From positions 1 to 36,194 of IMG/VR virus record IMGVR_UViG_3300025131_000182: a stretch of DNA of 36,194 bases. The stretch is one strand, 5' to 3'. Every line of letters starts with the position of its first letter. Position 1 is the first letter of the stretch. The notes beneath the pieces were generated by a model. The model searched no databases. It was not told the origin of the DNA and saw nothing but the letters and a program-made list of their open reading frames with translations. Positions 5,736 to 13,696 of the stretch are shown one piece after another. The stretch is from a virus. The position numbers were made by a program, and so were the translations under genes.

Positions 5736-6034
5736 TCGAAATAGACACAATCAGTTACAATGACCGGCGCTACGGCAAACCCTGGATCGCGCTCGTCGAT
5801 TTTACTTCCAACGCCAAAGGCGATTTTGCCTGGGGTCAGTGGGTTGGTGACGTGGGCGGAGAGGGCCTGCTAATACTCGACGCACAGCCGGGCGACGTCA
5901 TCGCACGCGGACAGAAGGACACCCGTAAGCCCCGCAATTCCGCGCCCAGTTGGTTCATCGTTGAAGCTGCCGGTACGCTGCGCGAGTGCTCCAAGGTTGA
6001 CGCATACAAGCACGCGCGGGCGGTGACAAAATGA
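5729..6034 (+). CDS. Conserved-type phage protein, unknown function
   Basis: 101 residues. Features such as ISYNDRRYGKPWIALVDF, GDFAWGQWVGD, GLLILDAQPGDVIARGQKDTR and a C-terminal SKVDAYKHAR helix match a small protein I recall from many phage early regions, always of unknown function. It is probably a compact beta fold with one terminal helix. The ribosome site CTGGAG lies eight bases before the ATG in the leader repeat. Its stop overlaps the next start (ATGA), so it begins a coupled trio with the genes at 6031 and 6459. Confidence 0.65.
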   Translation: MNIEIDTISYNDRRYGKPWIALVDFTSNAKGDFAWGQWVGDVGGEGLLILDAQPGDVIARGQKDTRKPRNSAPSWFIVEAAGTLRECSKVDAYKHARAVTK

Positions 6035-6462
6035 AAACAGAATCAATACGCGAAATCAGCATCACGCTCGGTGACAACGAGTACGACGCCACCGTGGAAT
6101 ACGTCGGCACGTGGAGTGGTCAGTACCGCCCGGCGACCCAGCTCGATCCGGCGGAGTACCGCGAGTTCGAGTGTGAGACCATTCGCTTCGTCGAGGTGCA
6201 GGACGAGTTCTTGTGGGACCTGAAGGCCCATCACAGGCTCGAGGCGCTCGACTGGGCGCACTGCTCGCTGGACGAGAATGGCGCGCAGACGATTGAAGTC
6301 CCGATCCACGTCAGTCTGACCGGGCTCGACTCGAGCTGCGGGTTGCGCGAGGCGGTTGTGCCGTACACAGCGCCGAGTATTTTCGGCGACTTCGCACTCG
6401 ACACACGCCGCCGCTACTCCGGCGGTATCGCAGAGCTGATCGAGCAGAGTGGGGACAGATGA
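6031..6462 (+). CDS. Hypothetical early protein
   Basis: 143 residues, acidic, no recognised family. The sequence has a beta-rich start (SIREISITLGDNEYDATVEYVGTW), an acidic middle with EFECETIRFVEVQDEFLWDL and a C-terminal segment YTAPSIFGDFALDTRRRYSGG. No membrane segment or signal. It overlaps both neighbours by four bases (ATGA type), so it is translated with them. A role in early takeover is possible from position only. Confidence 0.6.
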   Translation: MKTESIREISITLGDNEYDATVEYVGTWSGQYRPATQLDPAEYREFECETIRFVEVQDEFLWDLKAHHRLEALDWAHCSLDENGAQTIEVPIHVSLTGLDSSCGLREAVVPYTAPSIFGDFALDTRRRYSGGIAELIEQSGDR

Positions 6463-6812
6463 ACAACTGGACAGTAGGCGACCTGGCGCTGGTCATCACC
6501 CAGGTCCCCGACTTTTCTAACGAGTACGGCCACATCTACCACGGCGACGTGGTGACCATCGCCAGTATCAATAACCACAAGGTGCAGGCTCACACCAGTG
6601 ACGGCGAAGTAGTCACGGTCTGGGCTGAGTGCAAGATCGAGGCGCCGGATGGCACCGAGTGGTCCGCGGTGTTTTGCAACCTGAAGAAGGTCGACCCGCC
6701 TGATGAGGCCGGCGACTGGGAACAATTAGAAGGTATCTGGGAACCGAAAATTCCTGTCACTGTCGGCATATCGTCGATGCTCGAGCGGGTGTGTGGGCTC
6801 TCGAGCGAGTAA
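6459..6812 (+). CDS. Hypothetical early protein, SH3/KOW-like N-terminus
   Basis: 117 residues. The start NWTVGDLALVITQVPDFSNEYGHIYHGDVVTI is the kind of short beta-barrel opening seen in KOW/SH3-like folds (a V-G-D-x-x turn, then strands), but this is a weak resemblance. CKIEAPDGTEW and FCNLKKVDPPDE close the domain; the tail is not distinctive. It is the last gene before a clear terminator at 6826, so it ends the first early transcript. Confidence 0.6.
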   Translation: MNNWTVGDLALVITQVPDFSNEYGHIYHGDVVTIASINNHKVQAHTSDGEVVTVWAECKIEAPDGTEWSAVFCNLKKVDPPDEAGDWEQLEGIWEPKIPVTVGISSMLERVCGLSSE

Positions 6813-6825
6813 GCAGTGACAGCTT

Positions 6826-6868
6826 CCCACCCCAGGCCCCTCATGGACTGGGACTAGTGGGCTTTTTA
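6826..6868 (+). terminator. Rho-independent terminator
   Basis: CCCAC CCCAG, a 12-base loop, CTGGG, a 4-base bulge, GTGGG and then CTTTTTATT. The stem and T run are the best terminator in the window; it separates the small early genes from the recombination set. Confidence 0.75.
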
Positions 6869-6950
6869 TTGAGGGCACGAGCACTCATGCGCTCTCCAGC
6901 CAGGCCGCCGGCACTGGGCCCGACGCCGGCACTAATTTTAAGGAGTCAAT

Positions 6951-7013
6951 ATGACAGACAACAATACTGGGCACTGTGGACCGTGCTCGCACGGTGGTAA
7001 CTATGACAACTGA
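6951..7013 (+). CDS. 20-residue Cys-rich leader peptide
   Basis: MTDNNTGHCGPCSHGGNYDN, preceded by AAGGAG at ideal spacing, the best ribosome site of the recombination operon. Its last codons overlap the start of the next gene (ATGACAACTGA), so it probably couples or regulates entry into that gene. The CGPC pair with two His could bind a metal. It could also be just a ribosome-loading frame. A short direct repeat of GCCGGCACT lies upstream at 6909-6933. Confidence 0.5.
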   Translation: MTDNNTGHCGPCSHGGNYDN

Positions 7014-7404
7014 AGCAGAGATCATCGAAGCCGCGGCGACCCTGAGCGCCGCACAGACTGTAGAGCAGAATGCAAAGCAGAAGCGGATAGACTGCGAGGA
7101 CAAGCTGCTGAAGCTCGTCGGGCACAGGGTTGAGGGCTCTCGGACCACTCTCGCTGGAGCCTGGAAAGTCATAACCGAGGGCAAGCTCACGCGCACCGTC
7201 GACCAGTCGGTCATGGCTGAGGTCCTGCCGTTGCTGCCAGACGATCAGAAAGCCGTCAGTATTAAGTACGCGCTCAGTACCGCAGGGCTGCGTACTATTG
7301 GCGCCGAGTATCCCGAGGCCGCTGCGATCCTAGCGCGAGCCATCACAACCAAGCCGGCTAAGACGTCGGTCAAAGTAAGCGAGGACACCACAGATGGCGA
7401 TTAA
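7003..7404 (+). CDS. Helical protein next to Sak4-like ATPase, unknown function
   Basis: 133 residues from ATG 7003 (a GTG at 6976 is possible). The N-terminus is alpha-helical and Ala/Gln-rich (IIEAAATLSAAQTVEQNAKQ), followed by a beta part (GSRTTLAGAWKVITEGKLTRTVD) and a conserved-looking end, IKYALSTAGLRT...AITTKPAKTSVKV. I recall this KPAK-S-KV ending in a phage protein that sits just before Sak4-type ATPases, with unknown role, likely a recombination partner. It overlaps the next start by 11 bases. Confidence 0.65.
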   Translation: MTTEAEIIEAAATLSAAQTVEQNAKQKRIDCEDKLLKLVGHRVEGSRTTLAGAWKVITEGKLTRTVDQSVMAEVLPLLPDDQKAVSIKYALSTAGLRTIGAEYPEAAAILARAITTKPAKTSVKVSEDTTDGD

Positions 7405-8071
7405 CCTGACAACAACAAGCGAGGCCGCGCGCATGCGCGGCGTGAAGGTCCTGGTCTACGGTGACGCGGGCGTCGGCAAGACGCGGCTGTGCGCTACGGC
7501 GCCGACACCTGTCATCATCTCCGCGGAGGCGGGCCTGCTCTCGCTGCGCGACATTGAGCTGCCGGTCATCACCGTCGCCGGCATAAATGACCTGAGCGAG
7601 GCATATAGCTTTCTGGCCGAGTCTGCTGACGCCAAGCAGTTTGAGACCATATGCCTCGATAGCCTGAGCGAGATAGCTGAGACATGCTTGATCGCAGAGA
7701 AGGCGGTGCAAACGGACCCGCGCAAGCATTACCCCGAGATGGTGCAGCGCACCACGGCACTGGTCCGCGCATTTAGAGACCTGCACAAGCACGTGTATTT
7801 CAGCGCCAAGGCGGAGCGCCAGACCGACGATACAATGCGTACCAGCTTCCAGCCCAGCATGCCGGGGCAGAAGCTGGGCCCATCATTGCCATATTTATTC
7901 GATGAGGTGTTCGCGCTGCGCGCGAGCCTCGACGCTGAGGGCGTACTGCAGCGCACGTTGCAGACACAGCCGGACAGCGCATACCAGGCGAAAGACAGGA
8001 GCGGAGCGCTCGACATGTACGAGCAACCCGACCTGGCCGCAATCATAGCTAAAATCACAGGAGCAAAATGA
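7394..8071 (+). CDS. Sak4-like RecA-fold ATPase (single-strand annealing)
   Basis: 225 residues of the AAA_24/Sak4 type. Walker A GDAGVGKT is at 23-30 and a Walker B strand ICLDS at 86-90. A later QPSMPGQKLGPSLPYLFDEVFAL segment is characteristic of the family. Sak4 proteins are shortened RecA-like ATPases that promote annealing of single-stranded DNA in phage recombination and often act with a cognate ssDNA-binding protein. That partner is probably the next gene. The operon also supplies a Cas4-like exonuclease, giving a complete recombination set. Confidence 0.85.
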   Translation: MAINLTTTSEAARMRGVKVLVYGDAGVGKTRLCATAPTPVIISAEAGLLSLRDIELPVITVAGINDLSEAYSFLAESADAKQFETICLDSLSEIAETCLIAEKAVQTDPRKHYPEMVQRTTALVRAFRDLHKHVYFSAKAERQTDDTMRTSFQPSMPGQKLGPSLPYLFDEVFALRASLDAEGVLQRTLQTQPDSAYQAKDRSGALDMYEQPDLAAIIAKITGAK

Positions 8072-8072
8072 C

Positions 8073-8528
8073 ATGGTTAAGTTATTCATCGAAGAGTCGA
8101 AGCCCGAGGACGATGCCTCGTGCCTGCCTGCCGGCTGGTACCCGGTTACGATCACCGCAGAGCAAATCAAGCAGAACAACAAGGGGACCGGCGAGTATCT
8201 GCAACTGGACCTGCAGGTCATCAGCGGCCCGTATGCTGGGCGCTACTACTGGGAGCGCCTGAGCTTGTGGCACGAGAATCCGACCGCTGTAGAGATAGCG
8301 ACCAAGACGTTGAAGCAGATTGGACGCGCTATCGGCATTGTTGGAGAGATCGATTCCGCCGCCTTCGTTGGGCGTCAGCTCGACGTCAAGCTCGTGGTAA
8401 AGGATAACCCGGAGTATGGGCTGCAAAACGACGCCAAAGGGTACCGCGCACTCCAGGGCCCTGGCACTGTAACTGCAGTTCCGGCTACTGCAACTGCGGC
8501 ACCTGAGCAGAAGACCACCCCGTGGTAA
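8073..8528 (+). CDS. DUF669-type single-strand DNA-binding protein
   Basis: 151 residues. LPAGWYPVTITAEQIKQNN, GEYLQLDLQVISGPYAGRYYWERLSLW and the helix AVEIATKTLKQIGRAIGI are the hallmarks of the DUF669 family, shown in several phages to be OB-fold ssDNA-binding proteins. The C-terminus is a flexible Ala/Thr-rich tail ending TTPW. This resembles SSB tails in position, though it is not acidic. It starts two bases after the ATPase stop. It should coat single strands for the Sak4-like ATPase and the exonuclease. Confidence 0.85.
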   Translation: MVKLFIEESKPEDDASCLPAGWYPVTITAEQIKQNNKGTGEYLQLDLQVISGPYAGRYYWERLSLWHENPTAVEIATKTLKQIGRAIGIVGEIDSAAFVGRQLDVKLVVKDNPEYGLQNDAKGYRALQGPGTVTAVPATATAAPEQKTTPW

Positions 8529-9610
8529 AGCTCCATGTGGCGGGCACCGCTGACGCGGTGTACCGCGCGCTTGAGGAAGGGGCCAAGGAGGGCCCCAGAG
8601 CGCACTTGGGGGCGTCGGTGATAGGCGGGCCCTGCGATCGGCAGCTCTGGCTGTCTTTTCGCTGGGCCCGCCAGGAGCGCCATTCTGGGCGTGTCCTGCG
8701 CCTGTTCCGCCGCGGGCAGAACGAAGAGGCGGAGCTGACTAAAGACCTGCGTGCTGCCGGCTACGAGGTGATGGACTTGGACCCCGGCACCGGGGAGCAG
8801 TTCCGGTTCGAGGCGCTCGGCGGTCACTTCGGCGGGTCGATGGACGGCATAATCCGAGGGATACCCGAGGCCAGCGGGTCTGATAAATGGCACGTGCTCG
8901 AGTACAAGACGCACTCGGTCAAGTCATTCGCCGATTTGAAGAAGAACGGCGTGGAGAAGAGCAAGCCCCAGCATTATGCTCAGGTCATTGTTTACATGCA
9001 TCTCTCAGGTGACACCAACGAGAGCCGCATGACCCGCGCGCTGTATATCGCCGTATGCAAAGACAACGACGAGCTGTACGTGGAGCGGATCAAGTATGTC
9101 AACGCGACGGCGAAGAAGCTCATGGCTCGCGCCGAGCGTATTGTCTATTCTGACGATCCACTCGAGCGGGTGAGCGCCGATCCGTCATGGTACCGTTGCA
9201 AGTGGTGCCACTTCAGTGAGCACTGTCACGGCTCCGCCTTGCCGGCTGTATCGTGTCGGACATGCGTGCATGTGACAGCGACGGAGGGAGGCTGGCAATG
9301 CGAGCGAGATACGAAGTCACTCGACTACGACGCCCAGCGCGCCGCATGCGTCCGGCACCTATTCGCTCCGCACCTCGTGCCTTACTTGCGCATCAATACG
9401 AGCAGCGAGGAAGGCTGGGTCGAATATGAGATGGATGACGGGCGCAAGTTCCGCAACGGGCTACCACCGGGCGACGGCTGTTACACGAGCCTCGAGCTCA
9501 CCGGGCTCGACCCTAAGCTGATTGGCGACAAGGGCATGGATGAGATCCGCGCTGAGTTCGACGCCCACGTGGTGCCGTCTGAATTTGCTGACCTGGAGGA
9601 AATACCATGA
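8522..9610 (+). CDS. Cas4/RecB-like PD-(D/E)XK exonuclease with Fe-S cysteines
   Basis: 362 residues from GTG 8522, overlapping the previous stop. Nuclease residues are D108 (SMDGII), E127-Y-K129 (LEYKTHS) and Q154. Four cysteines, C37 (GGPCDRQLW) and C226-x2-C229-x5-C235, reproduce the Cas4/AddB 4Fe-4S arrangement with one Cys before and three after the nuclease core. A further set (C245, C248, C260, C276) could bind another metal and is less usual. The last 90 residues contain no recognised domain. Such enzymes resect DNA ends to make the single strands that Sak4 and the ssDNA-binding protein then anneal. It overlaps the next start by four bases. Confidence 0.87.
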   Translation: MVKLHVAGTADAVYRALEEGAKEGPRAHLGASVIGGPCDRQLWLSFRWARQERHSGRVLRLFRRGQNEEAELTKDLRAAGYEVMDLDPGTGEQFRFEALGGHFGGSMDGIIRGIPEASGSDKWHVLEYKTHSVKSFADLKKNGVEKSKPQHYAQVIVYMHLSGDTNESRMTRALYIAVCKDNDELYVERIKYVNATAKKLMARAERIVYSDDPLERVSADPSWYRCKWCHFSEHCHGSALPAVSCRTCVHVTATEGGWQCERDTKSLDYDAQRAACVRHLFAPHLVPYLRINTSSEEGWVEYEMDDGRKFRNGLPPGDGCYTSLELTGLDPKLIGDKGMDEIRAEFDAHVVPSEFADLEEIP

Positions 9611-9849
9611 TCATCCTACTACTCACCGCTCTCGCCGGATCGGCGTGCGAGCACTTCAGCCAGGTGCTGGCCGACACCTACATCGAAGCCGAGGCCGGCG
9701 ATAAGTACGCGCAGACGAATATTGCACTGCACGAAATGGCATGCGAAGCGACCCTACGCCAGGAGTACGGAGACCTTAATCGCTGGGATTGTGTGATCAA
9801 CCTGCAGCCCGGCGCCGCGCAGGTATGCGAGTTTGAAGTAGACCTGTAA
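9607..9849 (+). CDS. Small hypothetical protein with hydrophobic N-terminus
   Basis: 80 residues. MIILLLTALAGSAC could be a short signal peptide, perhaps with a lipobox-like GSAC, but there is no basic residue before it and the -3 position is not typical. The mature part is soluble, with four more Cys possibly forming disulfides (C46, C52, C67, C76 approximately). The start overlaps the exonuclease stop (ATGA). It is the last gene of the rightward arm and faces the late operon's end 18 bases away, with no clear terminator between. Confidence 0.55.
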   Translation: MIILLLTALAGSACEHFSQVLADTYIEAEAGDKYAQTNIALHEMACEATLRQEYGDLNRWDCVINLQPGAAQVCEFEVDL

Positions 9850-9867
9850 TATTTGTGCGACCACGAG

Positions 9868-10218
9868 TCATCGTACTGCTTGCACCACACCGTATGCTGA
9901 AAATGTCAACGCAGCGCCTGTGCCGGTACGACATCCGAGCGTGTCGGTAGCCGCCAGGGTGATGCCGCTGTGCATCTCAGCATCGAGGTTCAGCGTGGTG
10001 TTGCCGGGTATGCTGACATCGTAATACAGGGCATTGCTTACTGCATAGGTTGCCCCTTGCTGGTCGTGGAATAACCGGAACGTCACGGCACCTGCTGTCA
10101 CATTGCAAATAATTACACGAGTTATCTCTGTGCGCAGCGTAGCCGTGACCAGAGCGACAGCCGTGGTGTTAGCCGGCGCCACTTGTCCGAGTAGGCTGCC
10201 TGGTGCGAGAGCGTTCAT
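9868..10218 (-). CDS. Virion-type beta-sandwich protein
   Basis: 116 residues from ATG 10218, chosen because it overlaps the previous stop (ATGA). The protein is rich in Thr, Ala and Val, with alternating strand patterns (ITRVIICNVTAGAVTFRLFH, NTTLNLDAEMHSGITLAATD), like head-decoration or fibre-associated beta proteins. It resembles in style, not in detail, the decoration protein at 21145. It is the last gene of the late operon. Its exact place in the virion cannot be told. Confidence 0.6.
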   Translation of the reverse strand: MNALAPGSLLGQVAPANTTAVALVTATLRTEITRVIICNVTAGAVTFRLFHDQQGATYAVSNALYYDVSIPGNTTLNLDAEMHSGITLAATDTLGCRTGTGAALTFSAYGVVQAVR

Positions 10219-12215
10219 CTGCGCTGCTCGAACGGGCTCCAAAACCCTGCGGCGCCATTACCGAGCTGTTGATACTGCGGACTGTACTGCGGCTGTATCG
10301 GGCTCTGAGAGCCGAGTATGCCGCCGGCAGCGCCCGGCACCAGCGCAGGGTTCTGTCTGCCAGGTAACGCCGGCCTACCGCCGCCCATAAGCGTGTTCAT
10401 GTACTGCTGGTTCGCGTGCCTGTTAAGCGCATTGGGCTCGAGCAGCGCCTGCGCTGTGGCCGTCCTTGCTGCTTCTGAGCGCGACGGACGCATGCGGTTC
10501 ATGCCCTGGCCTATAGCTCTGGCCGCGGTACGTGCGGCGCCTGCCGGCGTGGTGCTCGTGCTCGCGGCCTGCATCAGCTTGTCGAAGAAGTCGTTACTCT
10601 CCGCCGCCGCAGCCAGCCGGCGAGCGGTCGCAGAGTTGCCGCGCACCGCATCGTACGTCTGTTGTTGCCTGGTCGACGTCCTTACTTTGTTGAGGAACGC
10701 CGCGTAGTCGCTGTCGTTATCAAACAGCAGTCGTATCTTGCGTTGCATTGCCGGCGTGCGAAAGAACTTAGCCACGTCCTGGGTCCACTGCCCGCGTTCG
10801 ATCCTGGCCTCCATCGCTTCGACTGCTCCGATCCGAATAGCAGCCCTGTCCGCCCTGCTTATGCCGTGCATGATCTCATCAAACTGCGAAGCGCTCATAG
10901 ACATAAAGCGGTCAGCCAGACCCATCATGTCCTCGAACTGTGCGGCGCTCGACCACATTTGCCGCGCCTGCGCGTAGTCTTTATTATGCACGTCGAGCTC
11001 GTCGAGCAAGCGCTGGCGCGTGTCTTTTAATGCGCTGGCCTCTTTGGCGTTGCCGTTCTTATACAGCGCATTGATGCGGTCGTCGAGCTGCTCCTTCATG
11101 TACTGCCAGCCACGCAGCGAGGGCCTGGTCGTTCCCATTGCATCCGGCGCCAGGCGTCGACCTGCATTGTTCTCTGCCAACTGCCCCAGTTTTTTAGCTT
11201 GCGCCCATAGCCCCGGCATGAACTGCTCGAGGTCATTAAACACATCTTCAAGCACCTGAGTATGCGGCACGCCCTGATTGAATGAACGCTCGTATATCGG
11301 GCTCGCTTCGTTCTGCTTGAACTTTTTCAACTCACGCACTGTCTGGTGCTTGCGTCCTGGCCCAAAGTCACTCAGCAGTTGCCCGCCCTGTGTCTCGCTT
11401 CGGCGGGTCAGTTGACGCATTGCCATGTCACGCGCCGGCCCCGGCTGCTGGGTCATGGTCTCGAGCATCTCGAGGTGCGGGATCGAGCTCTCGGCCAGCG
11501 TACTCTGTGGCCCCATCGCGCCGGCCACTTCAAGCGCCTCATCACTGGTCATGTCTGCGCGGGAGTTCGCACGGGCCACATTCTTCGCAGCCTGGTACTC
11601 AGGGTCCATCGCTCTGCGTACTGTGTTCATGCCAGCCCTGCCGGCGGTCATGACGCCTTCGGCTACCGGGCCCAGTGCGGCGCCTGCTGCAGTACCCCAC
11701 AGCGCGCCCTTTGCGGCGGCGCCGGGTATGTCAGCCATCTCAGGCGCATGCCCGGCCCCAGCGACTGCTCCGCCGGCTCCGCCCGTACCCGCACCAACCA
11801 TGCTCGCGGTAGCCATACGGCCCCACATGCCCTGCGTGGCGACGCGCTTGGCAAACTCTTTGCCGACAGCGGTGCCTGCAGCCTTCATGCCGCCCAGGAC
11901 GCCCAGAGCGCCGCCTCCTGCAATTTCGGCTGCAAGATTAGCGCCAGGGTGCTGTCGGGCGAAGCGCGCGCTCTGCTCGTTCTCGTAGTTCTTGGTGACG
12001 TCGTACAGGTCGCTATAGCTACCCTGTCCGGTCATAGCGCCGAGGGCGGCGGAAGCCGCGGCTCTCATCTCGTCACCCCATCCCAGCGTGGCGCCCCCAA
12101 GCGCAGAGCGCACGAGGTCACCGCCGGTTATCGGCTGTACTTCTTCCCTGTCGCCGAACTGACTTACACCGGCTGGCGGAACGTACTCTTGGTCGCCGAA
12201 TTGACTGGTAGCCAT
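10215..12215 (-). CDS. Internal virion / DNA-ejection protein
   Basis: 666 residues. The N-terminal SQFGDQEYVPPAGVSQFGDRE repeat is followed by ALGGATLGWGDEMRAAASAALGA, a motif seen in podovirus internal proteins. From about 90 to 200 come Gly/Ala-rich hydrophobic segments (AAEIAGGGALGVLGG, AGTGGAGGAVAGAG, AAAKGALWGTAAGAALGPV) with glycine-zipper character suited to inserting in a membrane. The remainder is helical and charged. This is the pattern of proteins ejected with the DNA to form a channel. Assignment is by composition and position downstream of the fibre genes. Confidence 0.65.
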   Translation of the reverse strand: MATSQFGDQEYVPPAGVSQFGDREEVQPITGGDLVRSALGGATLGWGDEMRAAASAALGAMTGQGSYSDLYDVTKNYENEQSARFARQHPGANLAAEIAGGGALGVLGGMKAAGTAVGKEFAKRVATQGMWGRMATASMVGAGTGGAGGAVAGAGHAPEMADIPGAAAKGALWGTAAGAALGPVAEGVMTAGRAGMNTVRRAMDPEYQAAKNVARANSRADMTSDEALEVAGAMGPQSTLAESSIPHLEMLETMTQQPGPARDMAMRQLTRRSETQGGQLLSDFGPGRKHQTVRELKKFKQNEASPIYERSFNQGVPHTQVLEDVFNDLEQFMPGLWAQAKKLGQLAENNAGRRLAPDAMGTTRPSLRGWQYMKEQLDDRINALYKNGNAKEASALKDTRQRLLDELDVHNKDYAQARQMWSSAAQFEDMMGLADRFMSMSASQFDEIMHGISRADRAAIRIGAVEAMEARIERGQWTQDVAKFFRTPAMQRKIRLLFDNDSDYAAFLNKVRTSTRQQQTYDAVRGNSATARRLAAAAESNDFFDKLMQAASTSTTPAGAARTAARAIGQGMNRMRPSRSEAARTATAQALLEPNALNRHANQQYMNTLMGGGRPALPGRQNPALVPGAAGGILGSQSPIQPQYSPQYQQLGNGAAGFWSPFEQRR

Positions 12216-12218
12216 TAT

Positions 12219-13391
12219 CTACTGTCCCTTAACAAAGACTTTGCCGCTCGAGTCTTTGTACTTGGCCCCTGCAGGGAGCTCCGCATAGGCGCCGCCGGTA
12301 CGCACGGTTGGTATCTCGCCTTCTGCCGGTGACTTGTATCCTGCTTCGCCTTTGCGTGGAGCGCCTCCGAGCTCGGCATATATCTTGGCGTATGTCGCGT
12401 CAATCTGCTCGAGGTTCCGACGCAAGATCTTCGGGTCTAGCCCCACATCGAGGCTCGCTATATTCGACTCGAGCAGGTCAAGCTCTGCCTTGGAAACAGC
12501 GCCCAATGTGCCGCCTGACTTTTTCAGCTCGATAAGGGTGCTGAGTGCTACCTTAGACTTAATCGTGGTCAGGATGGTCTGCAAGGTCCTCTCGTCGGTG
12601 CCGCCAAACCAGGCCCAAAACTCTGCGCCGAACCCTGCCTCATCTACAGGACCGTCGAGCGCCTCGCGCACCTTGGAATAGACTACGTCTGCGTCACCCA
12701 TAGCGTCTTCGACGTTGGCCGCATTTTGCTTCTCTGTCGCCGCCAGCTCTGCAGTGTACTTATTCTGCGCCCGAGTAGCTGCTGTCTCGTCCATCGCCAG
12801 TTTGCGCGTCTGGTACTCGCTTAGTGGTTCCGGCTGGTTGCGCTCGCCGTGTGTCTCTACCTCGCGCTCTTCTTTCTTGCGCTCCCTGTTTGCCTTGTCA
12901 GATTGCTCTTGTACATCTACCGGCATCATGCCCTTGGCTCGACCTTCCGCCTTTGTCATCTGCACCGGGCCCTGCTCGGTGTAATACCAATCTGTTTCCT
13001 GGCCTGCTGCGTATGCGGTCTGCGCTGCCGTAGCATGGTCGTCGGCGCCCATAGCGTGGGCTATCTGCCGTTGCCTTGGGTCTTCTATTCCCTGGAAGTA
13101 CATGCTGTCACGCTCTGACTTCGCGGCCCGTTGCGCGTTTTGCACATGCAGTTGATAGAGCTCCTGCTCTTTGATCCTCTGCTGCATCGCGGCCTTCTGC
13201 TGCGCTCTTTTTGCCTGCTCCTGCGATCTTTTTTCCTGCTCCAGATAACGCTGTGCGTTCTGCGCGTTCATTAGCCCTCTCTGCACGCCCTGCCAGGGGT
13301 TTATTTTGTAGCGTGACGGGCCCTGACTGAGCAGCCCCATGCCTATGTTGAACAGTGGGTCCGTTGCGAGGTTGTCCATCCGCCTGCCCAT
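12219..13391 (-). CDS. Coiled-coil internal virion protein
   Basis: 390 residues from ATG 13391 (TAATG overlap with the gene before). The start NLATDPLFNIGMGLLSQG is followed by a long Gln/Lys/Arg-rich helix (about 40-100), then a central helical part. In podoviruses this layout next to a glycine-zipper protein is typical of the second ejection protein. It probably works with the 666-residue neighbour in moving DNA into the cell. No enzymatic motif is seen. Confidence 0.6.
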   Translation of the reverse strand: MGRRMDNLATDPLFNIGMGLLSQGPSRYKINPWQGVQRGLMNAQNAQRYLEQEKRSQEQAKRAQQKAAMQQRIKEQELYQLHVQNAQRAAKSERDSMYFQGIEDPRQRQIAHAMGADDHATAAQTAYAAGQETDWYYTEQGPVQMTKAEGRAKGMMPVDVQEQSDKANRERKKEEREVETHGERNQPEPLSEYQTRKLAMDETAATRAQNKYTAELAATEKQNAANVEDAMGDADVVYSKVREALDGPVDEAGFGAEFWAWFGGTDERTLQTILTTIKSKVALSTLIELKKSGGTLGAVSKAELDLLESNIASLDVGLDPKILRRNLEQIDATYAKIYAELGGAPRKGEAGYKSPAEGEIPTVRTGGAYAELPAGAKYKDSSGKVFVKGQ

Positions 13392-13696
13392 TATGTTCTC
13401 TCCCAAATAGCTTTTAGTTCGGCTTTCACGTCTTGGGCCGTGCCTCCGCCCGTGCGGGCAACGATGAATTTTATTAGCACCTGGTCCTTTTTGCTTAACT
13501 CAAATCCGCGCTTCAGTCCTGCGGTCGCCGCGGTAGCGTCGGCGTCGGCATCTGTTACCGCATCCACCTCCGCATTAGTCGGCGGACTACCTGCACGGCT
13601 CCACTCAATGTCTATGTTCCCAGTGTTAGGGTTCTGCGCTAACTCCCAGTCACCATCGCCGACAAGATGAATTAGTTTATCTCTAAATGATGCCAT
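13391..13696 (-). CDS. Small acidic protein after the tail fibre
   Basis: 101 residues from ATG 13696, which overlaps the fibre stop (TAATG) and has GGAGG eight bases upstream. The middle has a run of Asp/Ala (AVTDADADATAATAGLKRGF), then a helical end (SKKDQVLIKFIVART, VKAELKAIWERT). Small acidic genes placed right after a fibre often encode fibre-assembly helpers, but nothing here proves that. Confidence 0.55.
   Translation of the reverse strand: MASFRDKLIHLVGDGDWELAQNPNTGNIDIEWSRAGSPPTNAEVDAVTDADADATAATAGLKRGFELSKKDQVLIKFIVARTGGGTAQDVKAELKAIWERT

Noticed and set aside
11346-12332. 328-codon open frame on the plus strand
   Set aside because: Antisense shadow of the ejection protein gene in GC-rich sequence; Cys/His/Arg-rich reading typical of shadow frames.
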